Shown here piece by piece: positions 12,975 through 25,531 of a stretch of 64,000 nucleotides of DNA (positions are counted from its first letter, which is position 1; each line of letters starts with the position of its first letter). The stretch is from the NCBI RefSeq assembly GCF_014066305.1, contig NW_023501148.1:62001-126000 (forward strand), in the 5' to 3' direction. Under the pieces are notes generated by a model. It was not told the DNA's origin, ran no database searches, and saw only the letters and a program-made list of their open reading frames with translations. The DNA comes from Letharia columbiana (Eukaryota; Ascomycota; Lecanoromycetes; Lecanorales; Parmeliaceae). The position numbers were made by a program, and so were the translations under genes.

Positions 12975-13477
12975 GAGCCCCTTTAGTAATTAAAATCTAT
13001 ATTTTAATTTTCGTTAGTCAAATACTAGCTTTACGATCTGAATACGTGTATTAAAATATTATACAATCTTAGCGTTAAGATTAAAATCTATTTCAGTCTT
13101 AAGAATAAAAAAGTATATTTATTTGCAAATCGACTTCGACTCTAGTTTTTTAAAAAATGTGCGCTAAATTAAAGCGATATCTACGTGAATTATTAAAGAA
13201 AATAACTAATATTAAAATTAAAAGCGATTTAAATTTTACGTAATTAATATAGAAGTATAAATACGTTATTCTCTTTAATATGCACTTTTAGATTTATATT
13301 AAAAATTATTATAATGTTATTCGAAAATAGTACGGGCTGTTCAAGGCTTAAGGGGGGCATTTTCGTTACGAACCTTAAATTCTTAGCATATATAATACCT
13401 ATGCTCGAAAAGAAAGTTAATATTTTAACCTGAAATTCTTGAAAATATAAGCTTGAATTTGGTTGCCAAAGGGGCCC
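12975..13477. mobile_element. PIF/Harbinger-like MITE nested in H8
   Basis: A 503 bp block interrupts the HB sequence ttacttagcaagcgg. The left end is GAGCCCCTTTAGTAATTAAA and the reverse complement of the right end is GGGCCCCTTTGGCAACCAAA. They differ only by G/A and C/T changes of the RIP kind. TTA flanks both sides (12972-12974 and 13478-13480) and occurs once in the empty site. A 3 bp TTA duplication with GGGCC-type ends is characteristic of PIF/Harbinger elements. There is no transposase frame, so it would be non-autonomous. It is less mutated than its surroundings (TG and CA retained). Confidence 0.8.
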
Positions 13478-13499
13478 TTAGCAAGCGGAGAATATTACT

Positions 13500-14560
13500 A
13501 TAATTTAATCTATTATCCCCACTACATTAAGAAGTAAGAGAAGAAACTATAATAGACAAATGCGAAGAACACTGCGGAGAAACTAAGCGGCAATAAGGCC
13601 TACCATCGTCAAAAACACGGCTCAGCTCTCCAAGATCTCACGTTATATACTCTCCACGATTCTATATCAAATCATTACTTAGCAAGCGGAGAACACCACT
13701 ACAATTTAGCCTATTATCCCCACTGCATTAAGAAGTAAGAGGAGAAACTACAATAGGCAAATGCGGAGAACACTGCGGAGAACACTACGGAGAACACTGC
13801 GGAGAAACCAAGCGGCAATAAGGCCACCATCGTCAAGAACACGGCTCAGCTCTCTAAGATCCCACGTTATATTAGTTATTCACTCAGTTAGCCACTTAGC
13901 TAGCTACTCAGTCTAATACTCTATAAAAGAAGAAGTAAGAGGAGGAACTATAATAGGCAAATGCGGAGAATACTACGGAGAAATCAAGCGGTAATAAGGC
14001 TACCATCGTTAAAAACACGGCTCAGCTCTCTAAGATCCCACGTTATATACTCTTCACGATTCTATATTAAATTATTACTTAGCAAGCGGAGAATACCACT
14101 ATAACTTAGCCTATCATCCCCACTATATTAAGAAGTAAGAGGAGGAACTATAACAGGCAAATGCGGAGAATACTACGAAGAACACTGCGGAGAACACTGC
14201 GGAGAACACTATGGAGAATACTGCGGAGAAACCAAGCGACAACAAGGCCACCATCGTCAAGAACACGGCTCAGCTCTCCAAGATCCCACGTCATATCAGT
14301 TATTCACTCAGTCAGCCACTTAGCTAGCTACTCAGTCTGATACTCTATAAGAGAAGGAGTAAGAGGAGGAACTACAATAGGCAAATGCGGAGAACACTGC
14401 GGAGAAACCAAGCGGTAATAAGGCCACCATCGTCAAGAACACGGCTCAGCTCTCCAAGATCCCACGTTATATGCTCTCTATAGTTCCACATTAAATTATT
14501 ACTTAGTAAGCGGAGAATATCACTGTAACTTAGCTTATCATCTCTACTGTATTAATATAG
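13500..14560 (-). repeat. HB tandem array with 12 bp minisatellites
   Basis: Repeated units contain the blocks aagtaagaggaggaacta, gcaaatgcggagaa, aagcggcaataaggcc and gctcagctctccaagatccc, with intervals of roughly 170-260 bp. Inside the units the 12-mer GGAGAACACTGC (or CACTAC) occurs one to four times in tandem, for example at 13765-13810 and 14165-14230. The same array recurs in H9, H17, H27 and H4. Its copy number explains most of the length variation of HB elements. Confidence 0.8.
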
Positions 14561-14587
14561 TATATCACTACGGCCTCTATAGGAGGA

Positions 14588-14631
14588 ACATCGGACGATG
14601 TATATTTGAACGAATTGAAATCGTCCGATGT
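14588..14631. repeat. HB hairpin, 12 bp perfect stem
   Basis: ACATCGGACGAT at 14588-14599 is repeated inverted at 14620-14631 with a 20-base loop. The same hairpin, with a 10 bp stem ACATCGGACG, is at 33077-33120 (H18) and 53609-53652 (H27). Eroded versions are in H4, H9 and H17. It is the most conserved structured element inside HB; its role is unknown. Confidence 0.85.
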
Positions 14632-15292
14632 CTACAGCTATTTTATTATTCGAAAGATTTCACTACGGCAGAAGATATTGTGGGATTCACATCACTAACT
14701 AGCACGTTGTCTTTATTTCTTTCCGGTATTTCGATACTTCTTATTATAAGGATATAGCCTTTCTTTTTTTTTATGGGCAATTATTACGGATTAATCTTTT
14801 ATACTTAATATATCTTCCTAATTAAGCCTTAGCGCACCTCTCTCCGTTACATAGATTAAATTAATTTTATAATAATAAAAGTAGATTAAAAACGCATAGT
14901 AAGCGATTAGAGTTCGATTTAACTTAGAACTAAAACTAAAATTCGATTTAACTTAGAAAAATTCAACTTTATAAATTTAATTCATAGGCCTTTACTTATA
15001 ATTATTAAAAAAGAAGATATATATTATTAATATATAGAATAACTTTTTTATTTTCTATTAAAATTTTTTTTTTAAATTATAAAACGAAATATAGACTTTT
15101 AGATAAAAAAAGAGTTTTTAAATTTAGTCTTATAATTGTTAAAGCGTAAGAAATTTAAATATCGCTTATTAAAGTTCGCTCGATAGTCGAATAACTCGCT
15201 TATTAAAGTTCGCTTATTAAAGATCGCTTATCTATTTACTTAATAGCTCTAATTAAAAAAAATTATAAATTTAATTTATAAATCTTTACTCG

Positions 15293-15544
15293 TTAGACTA
15301 TAATATAATAGATTAATAAATTATATTCTATTATATTCTTTTAACTAATAAAGATATTATTATCGATTCTTTCTTAATAATAAGTATATTATTAAGATAT
15401 AAAAAATTATTATTTTATAAACGAGATTTTAGTCTAATAAGTTCTTAAAAGAAATTAAATTTATTTTTATATAGAGTCTTAATAAGTTTATAAATTATCT
15501 ACTTATTAATAAAAGTATATTTAAGATTATATTATTATTAATAA
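15293..15544. other. Spacer between H7 and H9
   Basis: About 250 bp. Positions 15355-15410 share the attattatcgattctttytt...aataataagtatatta motif with 9305-9360. Nothing else recognised. Confidence 0.5.
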
Positions 15545-17479
15545 CAAGTAAAGGCCTATAAATTAAATTTATAAAGTTGGAATTTTCTAAGTTAAATTGA
15601 ATTTTAGTCTCAGCCCTAAGTTAAATCAAACTCTAATCGCTTACTATACGTTTTTAACCTACTTTTACTACTATAAAATTAATTTAATCTATATAGTATA
15701 TAGGCATATATATGCGAAGAGAGGCGCGCTAAGGCCTAATTAGAAAGGTGTAATAATTATCTATAAAAAATAGAGAAAGATTATATTCTTATAGTAAGAA
15801 GTATCGAAATATCGAAAAGAAATAAAGATAACGTGCTAATTAGTGGTGTGAATCCTATAATATCTTCTACCGTAGTAAAATTTTTCGAATAATAAAATAG
15901 CTATAGATATTAAACGATTTCAATTCGTTTAAATATATATCGTTTCGAAGTGATAATTTAATATAGAACCGTGGAGAGCATATAACGTGGAATCTTGAAG
16001 AGCTATCTTGACGATGGTGGCCTTATTGCCGCTTGGTTTCTCCGTAGTATTCTCCATAGTATTCTCCGCAGTATTCTCCGTATTTATCTATTATAGTTCC
16101 TTCTCTTACTTCTTAATATAGTGGGGATAATAGGCTAAGTTACAGTGGTGTTCTCCGCTTACTAAGTGATGATTTGATGTGGAATAGCTAAGTTGCAGTG
16201 GTATTCTCCGCTTACTAAGTAATGATTTGATATAAAACCGTGAAGAGCATATGACGTGGAATCTTGGAGAGCTGAGCCGTGTTCTTGACGATGGTGGTTT
16301 TATTGCCGCTTGATTTCTTCGTAGTGTTCTCCGCATTTATCTATTATAGTTCCTTCTCTTACTTCTTAATGTAGTGGGGATAATAGGTTAAGTTATAGTG
16401 GTGTTCTCCGCTTACTAAGTAATGATTTAATATGGAATCGTGGAGAGTATATGACGTGGGATCTTGGAGAGCTGAGCCTATTCTTATTAGTGCTGAGGGC
16501 CTTATTGTCGCTTGATTTCTCCGTAGTATTCTCCGTATTCGCCTGCTGTAGTGACTTCTCTTATACTGGCTAAGTGGATTAATGTAAGACCGTAGAGAGT
16601 AGGCCTATTATGTCACTGCTGCTGATTACTATCTCCGCAATATTCTTTATAGTGTTCTCCGTATTCGCCTATTATAGATCCTCCTCTTATTTAACTGAGT
16701 GCGAGGGTATCGAGGGTAAATGTATTCATATTAGTGGAATTAGTAGAATAGTAAAAGAAGAATAATTATATAAATAGGTGAAAGGATTATTATCCGATCT
16801 CGAACGCGTTTAATATAACTATAATATTTAAATATTAGTTTAATCTATTTATCGCTGACTTAGAAGAAATATATAGAAGAGAATATATCCGTTCGAGCTC
16901 TTTTTAAGAGTTTTTTAACGCGTTTATAAGTAGTAGTAGATAGCTATTAAGCTCGCTTATAATCTTAATTATTAGTAATAGCGAATTCGTTAAGAGATAG
17001 TTTAAGAGCGTTAATAAGGGGCTTTAATTAGACGAGGAATATCGAAGACGATTATATTTATATTAGTGAAATTAATAGAATTAATAGAATTAATAGAATA
17101 GTAAAAGAATAATAAATAGATGAAAGAATTATTATTCGATTTCGAACGCGTCTAATATAACTACTATAACTATTATATTTAAATGTTAGTTTTATCTATT
17201 AATAGTAGATTAAACTTTATAATTTTTATAGCGTTAGAAAGCGTAAAGCGAGCTTTATAATTTGAGAAATTATAAAGTAACTATATATATCGTAAGCTAA
17301 GTACTTTAAAGTATAAAACTTCTATATATAAATTTTTAATAAGAGAGGCGCGAGAGGGCTATCGGGCTAACTTAGCCGGTCTAATTAAAGAGCGTAGCGA
17401 ATTCGAATTAATAATTAACTGCATATATAAATTTAAGGTTTTCAAGCTTAGCTCTATCTTATTCTATTATATATACTAA
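15545..17479 (+). mobile_element. H9: long Helitron-like element (HB)
   Basis: A 1.94 kb HB copy from CAAGTAAAGGCC (preceded by A) to TATATACTAA (followed by T). It retains the short tandem array (15960-16700) with ttctccg-rich minisatellite, the gtgaaattaatagaatt 9 bp repeats near 17060-17100, and the conserved right half with the cgaacgcgt tracts at 16806 and 17140. RIP is moderate and uneven. Non-coding. Confidence 0.85.
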
Positions 17480-17519
17480 TTTAATTATATATTTAATAAT
17501 ATTAAATATTAATATACTT

Positions 17520-18900
17520 AATCTAATAATAATATTAAGAACTTTCTACTAAGATAATTTTACTTTTATTATTATTAAAGATAATAGAAATTTAAAGTAA
17601 TTTATTAAGATAAATTTAATTAAATAATTTTTAAAGTTAAATAATTTTCTTTATAATTTAAATTTAATTAATATATTTAATTTTATAAATAGATAATATA
17701 ATAATAGCTTATTACTTAAAAGATTAATTAATTATTTTACTTTTTAAATTATAATATAAATTTAATTTAATTTATAAATATTATAAATTAATTTAATTAA
17801 AGTTAATATAATTAATTAAACTTTAAAGTAAGTTCTTATAAATAAGATATTAAGAGATATATTTAATAGCTATATAATAGACTTTAATAAAGTTTAAAAA
17901 ATATTATAGTATTATTAATATAGTAAATATAATATTAAATATTAAATATTAAATTATATATATAAAAAATCTAATAGCTAATTAAATATATTTTTAATAA
18001 TTTAATAAATATTATATAATTTCTCTCGATAAGAAGCGATTATATATTAATATTTATAAAAGTAAATTATTTAATTTAAATCTTTATAGTTTATAATATT
18101 TAGAAAGTTATTTCATTTAAGCTAATTAATTTAAATATAATATTTAATTAATATAATTATAAATTATAATTATATTTAAATTATAGTTATAAAGATTTAA
18201 ATTATTTATTTTAAATTTAATATTAAGCGTATTCTTAATTCGCTAAATATTAAATTAAAAAGAATTAATAGAAAAAATTATTTATATAAAGAGTAATATT
18301 AATAATATATTATAATTAATATTAATAAAAATAAAACTAAATTCTTATATATAATTAATAAAAATATTATATTATATACGCGGGAATTACTTTAAATTAT
18401 AAAATATCTTATTAAGCTTATAAACTTATTAAGAGTATTTCTCTAAAATAAAATTAGTAAGTTATTCTATATAGATTTTCTCTTTAATATTCTTATAGAG
18501 AAAAGCGATTATAATATTTATTTATTTTAATTTTTAATTTTTAATAATAATTAAGATAAAGATAATCTTATAGAATATAGATTTAGTAATTAAAATAATT
18601 CTTTTATTATAATCTAAATTTTCGCGTTATTTAAAATTATATACTACTTAATAAGTCTTATAGCGAATAACTTTATTATTAAGCTATATTTTAAGATATA
18701 AATTTATTTATTATAAAGTATAATACGTCTATAGAGTAAATCGATAAAAGCTTAAATATTATTCTTTTTTAGCGACTCGAATTCTTTTATTATATCGTCT
18801 TTTTATTATTTATAATTTTTTTTTTTTTTTATAATTCTTCGACTTATATAGCTTTATATTTATAGTTTAAATAATTATAATATATAGTATAAAAGAATTT
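17520..18900 (-). pseudogene. Ty1/copia polyprotein relic (RT and RNase H)
   Basis: Minus-strand remains of a Ty1/copia-type pol. In translation order there is the start of the reverse transcriptase domain around 18600-18700 (YKTYQVVYNF then LDYNKRI), the conserved core IIIAFLYKNIKEKIYIE at about 18464-18510, and LNKIFYNLK at about 18378-18420 (fungal copia elements normally read LYGLKQ here). Further on is the RNase H end with a YKIKYINQI-like stretch at 17610-17690, the region where copia has AEYIAL. Stops within these frames are TAA/TAG at expected Gln/Trp codons, as RIP produces. The YVDD box is not readable in this copy. The upstream part to 19500 is collinear but unrecognisable. H9 abuts it on the left. 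Confidence 0.8.
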
Positions 18901-19541
18901 AAAAATAGATTTTAAGAAATTTAATAAGAATAGTTAAGATATAAGAGTATATTATCTTATAATATTAAAATAAACTAAGATATAATAATAGAAGTATTTA
19001 CGTTAAAGTTAAAAGAAGTTTTTATAAACTTTAAAGATTTTAGAATAAATCTAAATAACTAAATAAGTTTATCTATATTTATTATATTTATAGATAAAAG
19101 ATTCTAATTAAGAGAGACGTTATAGATTTAAGTATATTTTTATTATTATTAAATTATTTAATAATTAAAAAAATATAGAATTAAATAAGAGTTTATTCTT
19201 TTTTTTACTCTATATAACTTTTAATAAATATATAATAATAGTATTTAATAATAGTAGAAAATTATAGTATTTAATAATAGTATTTAATAATAGTATTTAC
19301 TAATAGTATTTACTAATAGTACTTATTAATAGTATTTAATAATAGTATTTAATAATAATATTTAATAATAGTATTTAATAATAGTATTTAATAATAGTAA
19401 TTAAAAAATATAATCGCTATTATAGTTTACGAGAATATCTTTTTATATATAATATTATTATTTCTTTTATTTAATAGCTAGTTTTTTTATTATAGATAAA
19501 TTTTAATTTTAATATATTTAATAAATAATAAATAAGATTTA
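18901..19541. other. Probable upstream part of the copia relic; tandem tract
   Basis: No readable domain. At 19225-19400 there are about a dozen imperfect copies of a 13-15 bp unit (aatagtatttaat). This may be a low-complexity coding stretch or a minisatellite of the copia element. Confidence 0.45.
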
Positions 19542-20054
19542 TTAGTATATATAAAAGAATAAGATAGAGCTAAATTAGAAAATCTTAAATTTATATATAT
19601 AGTTAATTATAAATTCGATAGATCTACGCTTTTTAATTAGATATCGCGAGTAAATAAATTAGCGTTCGTAATTATTAAAATCTCTTATTCTACTTTTAAT
19701 TCTTTAATAACTTTACTATTTTCTATTAAAATTTTAAGATCTTTTTTTAAATTATAGTCGCAATTTACGCTTTTTAAATATGAAGTTTTTTTTAAAATTT
19801 GATATTATAATTCTTTAAAGGTAAGGAATTTAAATATCGCTTATTAAAGATCGTATTAGCAGCAGCCTTACGAGGGCCCTACGAGGGCTCTATAGATAGA
19901 TATTTAGATCTAAATAGAAGTATTTAGCTTAAGCGCAGATATCTTCGAAACTAGAGTTTTTTTAGCTAAGTTATTAATAGATCGCTTATTAAATTTACTC
20001 GATAGCTCTAATTAAAAGAAATAATTATAAATTTAATTTATAGATCTTTACTCG
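19542..20054 (-). mobile_element. H10: HA element with a 125 bp insertion
   Basis: An HA copy from TTAGTATATATA at 19542 (after A) to CTTTACTCG at 20054 (before T). Its subterminal 14 bp repeat region is interrupted at 19854-19978 by a short GC-richer insertion. Non-coding. Confidence 0.8.
19854..19978. mobile_element. Short insertion in H10
   Basis: About 125 bp that breaks the HA repeat between two copies of AGATCG (19848-19853 and 19979-19984). It retains CA and GC-rich words and contains a doubled TACGAGGGC(C/T)C motif at 19869-19891. No clear inverted ends. It may be a very small transposon or SINE fragment; no family recognised. Confidence 0.55.
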
Positions 20055-20479
20055 TATTTAATATAAGATTTATATAAAGTAAGTTTATAATTTATAATAG
20101 AGTTATAATTATAATTATAATTCGCTATTATTATTTTAAGCTTTAATTAAAAGCTTTAATTAAAAGCTTTAATTAAAAGCTTTAATTAATATTAATATTC
20201 TTTATAATAATATTAATAATAATAATAAAGATAATTTAATTTATTTATTTAACGATTTTATTCTATTCGAGATTCTCTAATTAAATTAATCTTTAAAGCT
20301 TATTATAATTAATATAATAAATATTAAAATTATAATTCTTATACTCGTCTTTATAATTACTTCGTAGATATTTAATAATATAATTATTATATTTATTATA
20401 AAGTTAAAAGCGCTTAAAGATTATAAAGATATCGCTTTTTTATTTAATAATCTTAATTTTATAATCTTTATTATAATAA
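20055..20479. other. Spacer between convergent H10 and H11
   Basis: About 425 bp, A+T-rich. It holds a four-copy direct repeat of aagctttaatta around 20136-20185. No gene. Confidence 0.5.
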
Positions 20480-20924
20480 CGAGTAAAGATATATTAATTA
20501 AATTTATAATTATTTTCTTAATTAGATTTATCGAGTAATTTTAATAAGCGATCTTTAGAGAGTAATCTTTAATAAGCGATTTTTAATAAGTAATCTTTAA
20601 TAAGCGATCTTTAATAAGCGATATTTAAGTATCTCACTTTTTAATAATTATAAGATTAAATTTTAAATTTTTTAAAGTATTTAAAAGCGTAATCTACGCT
20701 TTATAATTTAAAAAAAAATTAAAATTTTAATAGAAAATAGTAAAGTTATTAAAAGGTTAAAAGTAGAATAAGAGATTTTAATAATTATAAATATTAATTT
20801 ATTTATTCGCGATAATTTAGCTAGTCTAATTAAAAAGCGTAATAACTCTAAATTTATAATTAATTATATATATCAAATTAAGATTTTATAACTTAGCTTT
20901 ATTTTATTCTATTATATATACTTA
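20480..20924 (+). mobile_element. H11: short Helitron-like element (HA)
   Basis: A 445 bp HA copy, CGAGTAAAG (after A) to TATATACTTA (before T). It shares with H10 the subtype sequence around agtagaataagagatttta. It has five or six degenerate copies of the subterminal 14 bp repeat (20520-20625). Non-coding. Confidence 0.8.
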
Positions 20925-21582
20925 TTTAAAAAGATAATAAAATATTTCTCTTTATTAAAATCGCGAGGAATAATAAAACTATAAATATTACTATAAATTA
21001 AATTATTTAATCTTTTCTCGAGATAAATATAGAATTTATATAATATATTCTTTATCTTTTTAATAGTATATAAAATATAAAACTTTATTTTTATAATCTT
21101 TTTAATAAGATCTATATTTTAAATATTTTAATAAATTTTCGAATATTTTAATACTTTAAATAATCTATATAAAAATATTAAAGAGTAATCTTTTTTATAA
21201 AAGTTAGAATTAAAGTTAAAGTTAGAGATATTAGATTTAATAGAGATAAAAATATTATTATTTATCGAATTAGCTTTTTTTTTATATTTCGAAATAATCT
21301 AAAATATAATAAACTTTTAATATTTTAATATTAATTTTAATATTAATTTAACTTTAAATAATATTAATATAAATTTATCTTTTTTATTAAAAGATATATA
21401 GATTATTTTTCTATAATTAAGTAATAATATTATAATAATTAATTTTAATATTATTTAAAATAAATTTTATAAATAAATTATTATATATTAATTATTTTTA
21501 AGAAATTAAATTTAGAGATAATTTAAAAAAATAAAGAACGTTAATAAGAATTAATTTCTTCTTTTTATTATCGATAATAATA
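20925..21582. other. AT-rich spacer, no gene seen
   Basis: About 660 bp of RIP-type sequence. No motif recognised. Confidence 0.5.
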
Positions 21583-22170
21583 TTAGTATATATAATTAGT
21601 ATATATAATAGAATAAGATAGAGCTAAGCTTAAAAACCTTAATAAATATCGCTTATTAAAGTTCGCTTACTAAAGATCGCTTATCTACTTACTCGATAGC
21701 TCTAATTAAAAAAATAATTATAAATTTAATTTATAAACCTTTACTCGTAGAATAAGTTAAAGCTAAGCTTAAAAATCTTAAATTTATATATATAAATAAT
21801 TATAAATTTAGAGTTATTATACTTTCTAATTAAATTAACTAAGTTATCGCGAGTAAATAAATTAGCGTCTATAATTATTAAAGAAATATCGCTTATTAAA
21901 GTTCGCTCGATAGTCGAATAGTTTTAATTAAATATATATTATTTAACTTTAATTTTTTTCTTTTCTTTTCTATTAAAATTTTAAAATTTCTTTTTTAAAT
22001 TATAAAATATAATATAAGCTTTTATATAAAAAAAGAATTACTAAATTTAAATTTATAAATATTTAAAGATAATTAATTTAAATATCGCTTATTAAAAGTT
22101 CGCTTATTAAATTTACTCGATAGCTTTAATTAAAAAAAAATTACGAATTTAATATATAAGTCTTTACTCG
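21583..22170 (-). mobile_element. H13: HA element split at its 3' tip by H12
   Basis: The 3' tip TTAGTATATATAA lies at 21583-21595. The rest runs from TAGAATAAG at 21748 to CTTTACTCG at 22170. Removing H12 reconstitutes the H consensus 3' end exactly, with no missing or duplicated base. It contains two internal units. Non-coding. Confidence 0.85.
21596..21747 (-). mobile_element. H12: 152 bp mini H element inside H13
   Basis: The smallest complete H copy. It has the 3' end TTAGTATATATA at 21596 and the 5' end CTTTACTCG at 21739-21747, with most of the interior deleted so that the 3' terminal 50 bp is joined to the subterminal 14 bp repeats. It is inserted between A and T of the terminus of H13 without target duplication. 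It shows that both termini plus little else are enough for a copy to have moved, or that the deletion followed insertion. Confidence 0.85.
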
Positions 22171-22424
22171 TTAAAATATACTTTATTAATATTAATAGAG
22201 ATAAAAGTATTTATAATATTTTTAATTATAAGAGAATAATATTTAATAAAACTATTTTAATAGAGAGTAAAGTACTATAAATAATTATAATTTAAAGTCT
22301 ATTATATAGAAAAGCTATCGAGTTTAGCGATATATATAATATATATCTCTTTTTAATATTAATAAAATTATAATAATCTTTATTTTTATTCTTTTTATTA
22401 TTAAATTTAAACTTTTATTATAAA

Positions 22425-23060
22425 CGAGTAAAGATTTATAAATTAAATTTATAATTTTTTTTAATTAGAGCTATCGAGTAAATTTTAATAAGTGATCTTT
22501 AATAAGCGATCTTTAATAAGCGATATTTAATAAGCGATATTTAAATTTCTTATCTTTAAATATCTATAAGACTAAATTTAGTAATTCTTCTTTTTTTATA
22601 TAAAAGTCTATATTACGTTCTAGAATTTAAATATAAAATCTTAAAATTTTAATAGAAAATAAAAAGGTTATTTTAAAATTAAATAATATATATCTATTTT
22701 TTAATTAGAGTTATCGAGTAAACTTTAATAAGCGAACTTTAATAAGCGAACTTTAATAAGCGATATTTAAATTTCTTACGCTTTAATAATTATAAGATTA
22801 AATTTTAAAATTTCTTCGTTATTAAAAAGCGTAGTTTCGAACTATAATTTAAAAAAGAATCTTAGAGTTTTAATAGAAAATAGTAAAGTTATTATATAAT
22901 TAAAAGTAAAAGAAGATATTTTTAATAATTACGAACGTTATTTTATTTACTTATAATATCTAACTATAAAGCGTAAATTTAACGAATCTATAATTAACTA
23001 TATATATAAATTTAAGATTTTTAAGCTTAGCTCTATCTTATTCTTTTTTATATATATTAT
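22425..23060 (+). mobile_element. H14: HA element with two internal units
   Basis: About 636 bp, CGAGTAAAG (after A) to a degenerate TATATATTAT that merges with the following (ATT)n tract. It has several subterminal 14 bp repeats and two copies of the roughly 200 bp internal unit (22500-22690 and 22700-22900). Non-coding. Confidence 0.75.
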
Positions 23061-23062
23061 TA

Positions 23063-24962
<1,900 letters not shown>

Positions 24963-25531
24963 CGAGTAAAGATTTATAAAATAAAATTATAATCGTTTTT
25001 TTTAATTAGAGCTATTAAGTTTAATAAGTAATCTTTAATAAGTAATATTTAAATTTCTTACTTTTAAAGAATTATAAGATTAAATTTTAAAATTCTTTTA
25101 TTTATTTAAAAGCTTATATTACGTTCTATAATTTAAAATAAGAATCTTAAAATTTAAATAGAAAATAAAAATGTTATTTTAAAAATAATTTTTTTTTTTT
25201 AATTACTTTAAACTTTAATAAATAATATTTTAAATTCTTATTCTTTAATAATTATTAGATTAAATTTTAATATCTTTATAATATTAAAAAGCGTAATATT
25301 TACTCTCTATTTTTAAGAAATAATCTTAAAATTCTAATAGAAAATAATAAAGTTATTAAAGAATTTAAAGTAAAGTAAAAGATTTTAATCGTTATAAATA
25401 CTAATTAATTTTTTTATAATAATTTAATTAATCTAGTTAAAAGATATAATAATCTTAAAGTAATAGTAAATTATATATATAAATTTAAGATTTTCTAATT
25501 TAACTTTATTTTACTCTTATATATATATTAT
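24963..25531 (+). mobile_element. H15: HA element, strongly mutated
   Basis: About 570 bp. The 5' end CGAGTAAAG is intact after an A. The 3' end is eroded to ATATATATTATTA. Two internal units are discernible. Non-coding. Confidence 0.7.

Larger units (their letters stand above)
12047..14998 (-). mobile_element. H8: long Helitron-like element (HB), nested
   Basis: A 2.95 kb HB copy on the minus strand inside HA copy H7. Its 3' end (TTAGTATATA on the plus strand) is at 12047 after an A, and its 5' end CTTTACTTA closes at 14998 before a T. The 13500-14700 part is little affected by RIP: ca, tg, ccac and tgcgg are frequent. It contains a tandem array with GGAGAACACTGC minisatellites, the 12 bp-stem hairpin at 14588-14631, and a Harbinger-like MITE at 12975-13477. 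No open frame is longer than chance, so I treat it as a non-autonomous element. Confidence 0.85.
11893..15292 (-). mobile_element. H7: HA element split by H8
   Basis: An HA copy in two pieces, 11893-12046 (3' part, starting TTAATATATATA) and 14999-15292 (5' part, ending CTTTACTCG at 15284-15292). The pieces join in the HA consensus around the tataattattaaaa stretch. The 2952 bp between them is the complete HB copy H8. This shows that one HB unit moves on its own and arrived after this HA copy. There are a few bases of local irregularity at the 12032-12046 junction. Confidence 0.8.

Noticed and set aside
16106..16336. 76-codon minus-strand open frame
   Set aside because: Falls in the tandem array of HB copy H9. 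A similar frame in H18 is frame-disrupted elsewhere.
12047..17479. H8 plus H9 as one composite element with long inverted repeats
   Set aside because: The split HA copy H7 resumes between H8 and H9 (14999-15292), so H8 inserted alone.
20480..20924. Terminal inverted repeats at H ends
   Set aside because: AGTA and GAAT words line up weakly between the two ends, but the match is poor for such A+T-rich DNA and no duplication accompanies it.
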